NCBI GenBank assembly: GCA_937871605.1 | Contig: CALMRM010000209.1 | Location: 8,932-27,021, forward strand | DNA from: an uncultured Terriglobus sp. | Lineage (GTDB): Bacteria; Acidobacteriota; Terriglobia; Terriglobales; Acidobacteriaceae | Length of the DNA: 18,090 nt | Direction of reading: 5' to 3' | The notes under the pieces: model-generated | Told to the model about the DNA's origin: nothing | The model's database searches: none | What the model saw: only the letters and a program-made list of their open reading frames with translations | Made by a program: the position numbers and the translations under genes | Shown: in pieces, positions 13,303 to 18,090 of the stretch | Position numbering within the stretch: position 1 is the stretch's first letter | Layout: each line of letters begins with the position of its first letter

Positions 13303-15750
13303 TTAACTGGTGCGAAGCGCGCGCGCCGGGTCGACCGTGCTGGCATGCCGCGCCGGAATGGCAGAGGCAGCCAACGTGAGCACGGTGATGCCCAGGCTTG
13401 CAATCAGCAGGGAGAGCGGGTCAGAGGGCAGTGTGCCCACCAGCGAGGCGGAGAGACGCAGCAGCAGCACGTACAGCAGCAGCCCGGCGGCCGTGCCTGC
13501 GAGTGCCAGCGAAAGCGCACGCCGCATGACGTTGAGCACCACCTGTTCGCGCGTGGAGCCAAGTGCCATGCGCAGACCGAACTCAAACGTGCGCTGCGAG
13601 ACGGAGTACGCCGTGGCACCGTACATACCCAGCATGGCCAGCAGGATGCTGACGCCGGCAAAGCTCTCGAAGAGCACTGTTTTGAAGCGGAGGTCGCGCT
13701 CTACCTCGGATAGATTGTGCTCCATGCTGGTGGCGGTGACGGCCATGTCCGGCTGCGCCCGCTGCAGTTGCCGGCGCAGGGCCTCCTCACTCAGCTGTGC
13801 GCCGGGTGCGGTGCGTACCAGCAGCTGCATGCTGCTGGCGACCGTCGGATGTTGTGCGATGGGCACGTAGAAGGTGGCCGATGCGGGGCTGCCGGGCGTT
13901 TCTTTCACATCGCCGATGACACCGACGATGGTCCACCACGTGACTGCATCGTCGTCGTAGCCGCAGGCAATGCGTTTGCCGACAGGGTCCTCGCCGTGGA
14001 ATTGCTGTTCTGCCAGGCTGCGATTGATGAGCACGATATGCGGTGACTGCACGATGTCGCTCTCGCTGGGGGCGCGCCCACGCAGCAGCGGCACCTGCAG
14101 GAGCGAGAGCGCCCCAGGCGTGACCAGGCGAAGCTCTGCACTCGGCAGACCCTTGTAAGGAGGCGCAAAAACACCCTTGCCCTGAATGGCATAGCTAATG
14201 CTGGGCCCATCGAATCCGAGTGGCGCGCCATGCATTGCTTCTGCCCTGGCGACACCGGGTGCCGTCCGCAACGTTTCAAGCGCCGCATTGAGGTGCTGCA
14301 CGTACCGCCTGCCCGCGGCTTGCTCCTCCGCACGTCTCTGCTCCGGTGTTCCGGCCTGCCATGCGGCCGCTGCCGGATCGACGATGTTGGCGTCGATGGT
14401 GTAGAGGTGCTGGAGGTTGAAGCCGAGGTCTTCACGCGATTGCGCCACCAGCTGACGGGCCAGCAGAACGGCGGCAGCGGTAAGCACCAGCGTGAATGCC
14501 ACCTGTGCCACCAGGAAGGCGCCGCGAAGCCGGACCGCTGCACGGCTTTCCATGCCGCGCGTGCTGTCGTGCCGCAGAACAGCGGCCTCCTCCACATGCC
14601 ACATCCGCCACAGGGGCAGCAGCGCCGTGGCAGCCATGACAAGCAGGCTGACCAGCAGCGACCACAGCAGTACGTGCGCATTGAGCGAAATCTCCGCAAG
14701 GCGCGGCAGACCCGCTGGTGCCAGGTGTACCAACAGACGCAGTGCAGGCCACGCCAGCAGCACCGCTCCTGCGCCGCCAGCCACGCTCAGCAGTGCCGCC
14801 TCAAGCAGGGCACGCAGGGCAAGGCGTGCGCGTGATGCGCCCAACGCGCTGCGAACGGTCACTTCCTGCGCCCGCCGTGTGGCGCGGACCAGTTGCAGGT
14901 GGGTCACGTTGGCGCACACGATCAGCAGGATGACCGCCACCGCTGCCAGCAGGAGTTTCAACGTCGGTGCAATCCTGCCCACAACACGCGTCTGCAGGCT
15001 GGTTGCCTCTAGCGCCTTATAGCGATCCTCCACAAACGCTTGCTGCAGATGCTTTGAAAATGTGGCGAGCTCCGCATTCAGCTGGGCCTCGGACACATCG
15101 GCACGGCGCTTGGCGATGACGTTGTTGCTGTAGGAGGTACGGCTGCGGCCGAGCGGAATGGCGTTCCACTCAAACCAGACCGCGGTTGTCGCCGGAAACG
15201 CAAAGCCATCCGGTAAGACACCGACAATCGTGTACAGGCCACCTTCGCCGTGTACCGGCTGGCCCACGGCAGCGTCTACTGTGCCGAAGTGTTCGCGTGC
15301 AAACGTTGCGCTGACTAGGGCGTCGGTGCCTTTGGTATCCGTTGGGTTAAACAGGCGACCGGCAACCGGTTCTACGCCCAGCACCTGCCCAAAGCGCGGG
15401 CTGACGTATGCAAGTGGCACCATGGCTGAGTGGCCAAGTACCTCTACCGCTCCGTTCCAGTTGTTGTAATACGCCGCAGCTGCCAGGCCGTGCACCTGCT
15501 CTGAAAGGTCGACATAGTCATCACCGCCAAGCCGGGGAATGCTGCGGTTCTCGAGTAGAAAACGCGTGTTGATGGCAACGATGCGGTCCGCGTCGTGGTA
15601 CCCCAGCGGGCGCAGCAGCACGCAGTCCACCACGGTAAAGATGGCGGTGTTCAGGCCCACACCCACGGCGAGAATGGCCACGGTGAGCAGGGCGAAGCCG
15701 GGGGCGCGGCGAAGCGAACGGAGTGCGTCGCGAAGGCTGTCCATCAACAT
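13303..15750 (-). CDS. FtsX/MacB-type ABC permease (ADOP family)
   Basis: This 815-residue permease has two MacB-core/FtsX units in tandem, the arrangement of acidobacterial 'duplicated orphan permeases'. Predicted helices by eye are about 18-40, 265-287, 315-340, 360-385 and 415-437 in the first unit, and three near the C-terminus, each following a large periplasmic domain. Recognisable pieces are LTVAILAVGVGLNTAIFTVV at the N-terminus, the RRAQEVTVRSALGASRARL coupling segment and its second copy SQRTFEFGLRMALGSTREQV. It lacks the N-terminal cytoplasmic extension many ADOPs have. ATG 15750 has AGGAG 8 nt upstream. Unlike a true orphan, it sits directly before an ATPase gene (20-bp gap), so it probably works with it. 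It lies 24 bp after the other permease gene. Confidence 0.9.
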   Translation of the reverse strand: MLMDSLRDALRSLRRAPGFALLTVAILAVGVGLNTAIFTVVDCVLLRPLGYHDADRIVAINTRFLLENRSIPRLGGDDYVDLSEQVHGLAAAAYYNNWNGAVEVLGHSAMVPLAYVSPRFGQVLGVEPVAGRLFNPTDTKGTDALVSATFAREHFGTVDAAVGQPVHGEGGLYTIVGVLPDGFAFPATTAVWFEWNAIPLGRSRTSYSNNVIAKRRADVSEAQLNAELATFSKHLQQAFVEDRYKALEATSLQTRVVGRIAPTLKLLLAAVAVILLIVCANVTHLQLVRATRRAQEVTVRSALGASRARLALRALLEAALLSVAGGAGAVLLAWPALRLLVHLAPAGLPRLAEISLNAHVLLWSLLVSLLVMAATALLPLWRMWHVEEAAVLRHDSTRGMESRAAVRLRGAFLVAQVAFTLVLTAAAVLLARQLVAQSREDLGFNLQHLYTIDANIVDPAAAAWQAGTPEQRRAEEQAAGRRYVQHLNAALETLRTAPGVARAEAMHGAPLGFDGPSISYAIQGKGVFAPPYKGLPSAELRLVTPGALSLLQVPLLRGRAPSESDIVQSPHIVLINRSLAEQQFHGEDPVGKRIACGYDDDAVTWWTIVGVIGDVKETPGSPASATFYVPIAQHPTVASSMQLLVRTAPGAQLSEEALRRQLQRAQPDMAVTATSMEHNLSEVERDLRFKTVLFESFAGVSILLAMLGMYGATAYSVSQRTFEFGLRMALGSTREQVVLNVMRRALSLALAGTAAGLLLYVLLLRLSASLVGTLPSDPLSLLIASLGITVLTLAASAIPARHASTVDPARALRTS

Positions 15751-15774
15751 GCAAGATCTCCTGTGTGTGGCCGG

Positions 15775-18090
15775 TTACTGGGCGCGAAGGGCGCGCATGG
15801 GGTCAACGCTGCTGGCGCGCCGGGCGGGCACGAGGCTGGCCAGCACGGCAGCGAAGGCCAGCACGGCGCACGCACCCAGCAGGGTGGTCGCGTCGTGCCC
15901 CTTGACGCCGAACAGTTGCGATTGCATCAGGTGGCCCGCGAGCAGCGCCGCAGGCACGCCCATTGCAAGGCCCATGCCCGTCTGCAGCATGGCACCGCGC
16001 ACCACCATGCGCAGCACGTCGGCACGGTCTGCACCCAGGGCCATGCGCACACCGATCTCTGGCACGCGCTGCGCGACGGAGTAGGCCGTGACGCCATAGA
16101 GACCGATGGACGCCAGCACGAGCGCCAGCGCGCCGAATCCCGCGGTCAGCCGTGCCACCATGCGCTCGTCGTTGAGCAGGCCATTGACCTGCGAATCCAT
16201 GCTGCGGTAGTCGCCGAGGGCGAGGTTCGGGTCCACATCCCCAAAGGCGTGGCGCACCGCTGCCTCATAGCCCTGCTGCGCCCCGGCAGTCTGCAGCAGG
16301 ATGGCGTTGGGGGCTAGTGAGTAGCGTTCGCCAAAGTCCTTGGGGTCGGCGTTTGGATCACGCTGCAGCATGGAACGGAAGTACATGGGGTTCGCGTCTT
16401 CCACCGGCGTCTGGTACTTGGCGTCCGCGACCACGCCCACGACCGTGTACTTGAACTTGTGCGCCTCCGTACCCACGTGCTTGCCGATGGGGTCTTCATG
16501 CGGAAAGAACTTGTGGACGAACTTCTGGTTCACGACGATGACCAGCGGCGTGTTACTGCGGTCCGTCTCGGCGAAGTCGCGCCCCTGCAGCAGCGATTGC
16601 TGGAGTTGCTGGAACGAGCCAGGGCTGACGCGATCCCAGGAGGCACCGTTGTCGTCGTGCAACGAGGGGTCCGGCCTGCCCTCGACATAGATGCCTTCGC
16701 CCCAGTTGTTGCCCTCCAGCGGGCTGTAGTTCATAAAGCTGACGCTCTGTGTGCCGGGTACGGCCAGCAGGCGCTCCTTCAGGCTGCGCATCAGGCCTTC
16801 GAACCGGTCTGCGGTGTAGCCGCTGGCCTGCGGGTCCAGGTGGATGACCACTTCGTTTGCTGTGGACAGGCCAAAGCTCTGGTGCTGCAGGTTTGCCAAG
16901 CTGCGCGTGAGCAGGGCGGCCACGGTAATCAGCACGACGGAGAGGGTTGCCTGCAACACCAGCAGCACGCGCTGCGGCAGGCCCGCGCCGCCCTGGGCGC
17001 TGCGATTGAGCCCGCGTAGTGCGTCCGCGGGATTGCTACGCAGGGTGGCCCATGCCGGTGCCACGCCGAAAACCACGCCGGTGACGCACGCGACGGCCAG
17101 CGTGAAGAGCAGAACGGGGTACGAGGGAGTGGCGCTGATGGGCAAGTGATGTGCCTCAGGGAAGGCGAGCGACAGCATGGCTCGCACACCGGCATAGGCC
17201 AGCAGCACGCCCAGCGCGCCACCCAGCACGGCAAGCACCACACTCTCCGTGAGCGCCTGCCCCACAATGCGGCTGCGCGCCGCGCCCAGGGCCACGCGGA
17301 TGCTGGTGTCAGCACGGCGTGTGATGCCGCGCGCCAGCAAGAGATTGGCAATGTTGGCGCAGGCGATCAGCAGCACCAGGCCAGAGATGACCTGAAGCAT
17401 ACCTACGCCAGTTTTGATCTTGTTCTGCTCGCCCTGCCGCAGGCCCGTGGCTGCAGACACGAGTTCCGCGTGGACTTTGGGCAGCTCCCGTGCGGCTTCC
17501 GGCTTCTGGTACTCGGGCTGTGTGGCCATGTAGTTGCGCAGCACACGATCGCTTTTTGCCTGCAGCACCTTTATGTTGGTGCCAGGTTTCACGCGGCCAA
17601 ACAGGTAGAGCCAGCGCAGGTGGGCGTTGTTCGACACTGCCATTGCTGACGTCGCACTTTCCAGCGCGATGGGCACATAGAAGCTGGGCGGACTCTCGCG
17701 GACCCGGTCACCGTAAAACGACTCCTGTGCGATGCCAACGACCGTCATCGGGTGTGTGTCTAGCAGCACCGTAGAGCCGACCAGGCCTGGATCGCCGCCA
17801 AACTCACCCTGCCACGCAGCGTAACTGATGACGGTGACCGGTGCCGCGCCCTGGCGATCATCGCTCGGGCGCAGTAAGCGGCCCAACTTTGCCTGTACAC
17901 CCAGCGTGTCGAAGTAGTTACCGGAAACGAAGTCTCCGCGAAGGTTTTTCACCGCATCGTTAGTGCCAGCGCGCTTGGCAAACGATGTACCGTTGCCACC
18001 ACCGGCCTGTGTGGCCGCCAGTTGCTCGAACTCTGGCAGGTTGTCGCGCAGCGTGCGATACGCCTCCGTAGAGAAGTCGGAGTACAGCTG
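15775..18090 (-). CDS. FtsX/MacB-type ABC permease (ADOP family), 5' end outside window
   Basis: The frame is open to the right edge, so the N-terminal helix and any cytoplasmic extension are missing. The Val codon (GTG) at 17952 is an internal residue, not the start. About 771 residues are seen. Periplasmic MacB-core sequence (FVSGNYFDTLGVQAKLGRLL, a typical family stretch) is followed by three helices with the coupling segment TRRADTSIRVALGAARSRIV. A fourth helix, the second periplasmic domain and three C-terminal helices with VAQRVPEIGVRMALGADRAD come next. It ends in SSVDPMRALRAQ, matching the DPARALRTS end of the next permease. It is the first visible gene of the export operon and is paralogous, not identical, to its downstream neighbour, so the two could form a heterodimer. 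Confidence 0.9.
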   Translation of the reverse strand, partial: QLYSDFSTEAYRTLRDNLPEFEQLAATQAGGGNGTSFAKRAGTNDAVKNLRGDFVSGNYFDTLGVQAKLGRLLRPSDDRQGAAPVTVISYAAWQGEFGGDPGLVGSTVLLDTHPMTVVGIAQESFYGDRVRESPPSFYVPIALESATSAMAVSNNAHLRWLYLFGRVKPGTNIKVLQAKSDRVLRNYMATQPEYQKPEAARELPKVHAELVSAATGLRQGEQNKIKTGVGMLQVISGLVLLIACANIANLLLARGITRRADTSIRVALGAARSRIVGQALTESVVLAVLGGALGVLLAYAGVRAMLSLAFPEAHHLPISATPSYPVLLFTLAVACVTGVVFGVAPAWATLRSNPADALRGLNRSAQGGAGLPQRVLLVLQATLSVVLITVAALLTRSLANLQHQSFGLSTANEVVIHLDPQASGYTADRFEGLMRSLKERLLAVPGTQSVSFMNYSPLEGNNWGEGIYVEGRPDPSLHDDNGASWDRVSPGSFQQLQQSLLQGRDFAETDRSNTPLVIVVNQKFVHKFFPHEDPIGKHVGTEAHKFKYTVVGVVADAKYQTPVEDANPMYFRSMLQRDPNADPKDFGERYSLAPNAILLQTAGAQQGYEAAVRHAFGDVDPNLALGDYRSMDSQVNGLLNDERMVARLTAGFGALALVLASIGLYGVTAYSVAQRVPEIGVRMALGADRADVLRMVVRGAMLQTGMGLAMGVPAALLAGHLMQSQLFGVKGHDATTLLGACAVLAFAAVLASLVPARRASSVDPMRALRAQ

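Noticed and set aside
1..18090. CRISPR array, tRNA, rRNA, IS transposase or integrase
   Set aside because: None seen by eye on either strand. There are no regularly spaced repeats, no cloverleaf was recognised and no DDE or recombinase motifs appear in the translated frames.

Overview
This window looks like part of a chromosome from an Acidobacteriota member, probably the Terriglobus/Granulicella/Edaphobacter group. The clues are a large Oar-like TonB-dependent receptor, tandem MacB/FtsX-type orphan permeases (the 'ADOP' permeases, which are expanded in this phylum), and fairly GC-rich housekeeping genes. The taxonomic call is inference from gene families, since no rRNA is present. No phage, IS transposase, CRISPR array, tRNA or rRNA was seen.

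Layout from left to right. Positions 1-2537 (+) hold the C-terminal part of a TonB-dependent outer-membrane receptor. It ends in a strong hairpin shared with the convergent gene rsfS (2620-3234, -). Divergent from rsfS is a small secreted protein of unknown function (3390-3959, +). A gene-free stretch of about 360 bp follows, then a 90-residue coiled-coil/basic protein (4318-4590, -). Next come nadD (4791-5423, -), an AIM24/TIGR00266-family protein (5500-6267, -) and a ZIP-family metal transporter (6403-7137, -). nadD and rsfS are often neighbours in bacteria; here about 1.5 kb with an opposite-strand gene separates them.

The right half, all on the minus strand, reads as one functional module. 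A first ABC permease (15775-18090, cut by the window edge) is followed by a second permease (13303-15750), a LolD/MacB-type ATPase (12548-13282) and a TolC-family outer-membrane protein (10611-12551). Spacing is tight: 24 bp, then 20 bp, then an ATGA overlap. After a 370-bp gap carrying a palindromic inverted-repeat element come an NtrC-type sigma-54 response regulator (8855-10240) and its NtrY-like membrane histidine kinase (7435-8865), which overlap by 11 bp. The simplest reading is a cell-envelope ABC export system with its own two-component control. The periplasmic adaptor (MacA/HlyD type) expected for a MacB-TolC system is not visible and may lie beyond the right edge.

The most interesting non-coding signals are three. 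First, a recurring TAnnnT motif lies 5-7 nt upstream of four start codons that lack a usable Shine-Dalgarno sequence, suggesting leaderless transcripts. Second, a 30-bp dyad (12 of 15 symmetric positions) overlaps the presumed -10 of the ZIP transporter gene. Third, a paired 31-bp REP-like inverted repeat with an inner hairpin lies between the efflux operon and its regulator genes. I found no clearly new multi-gene system. The ABC module with its regulator pair, and the small coiled-coil/basic protein, are the best candidates for closer study.
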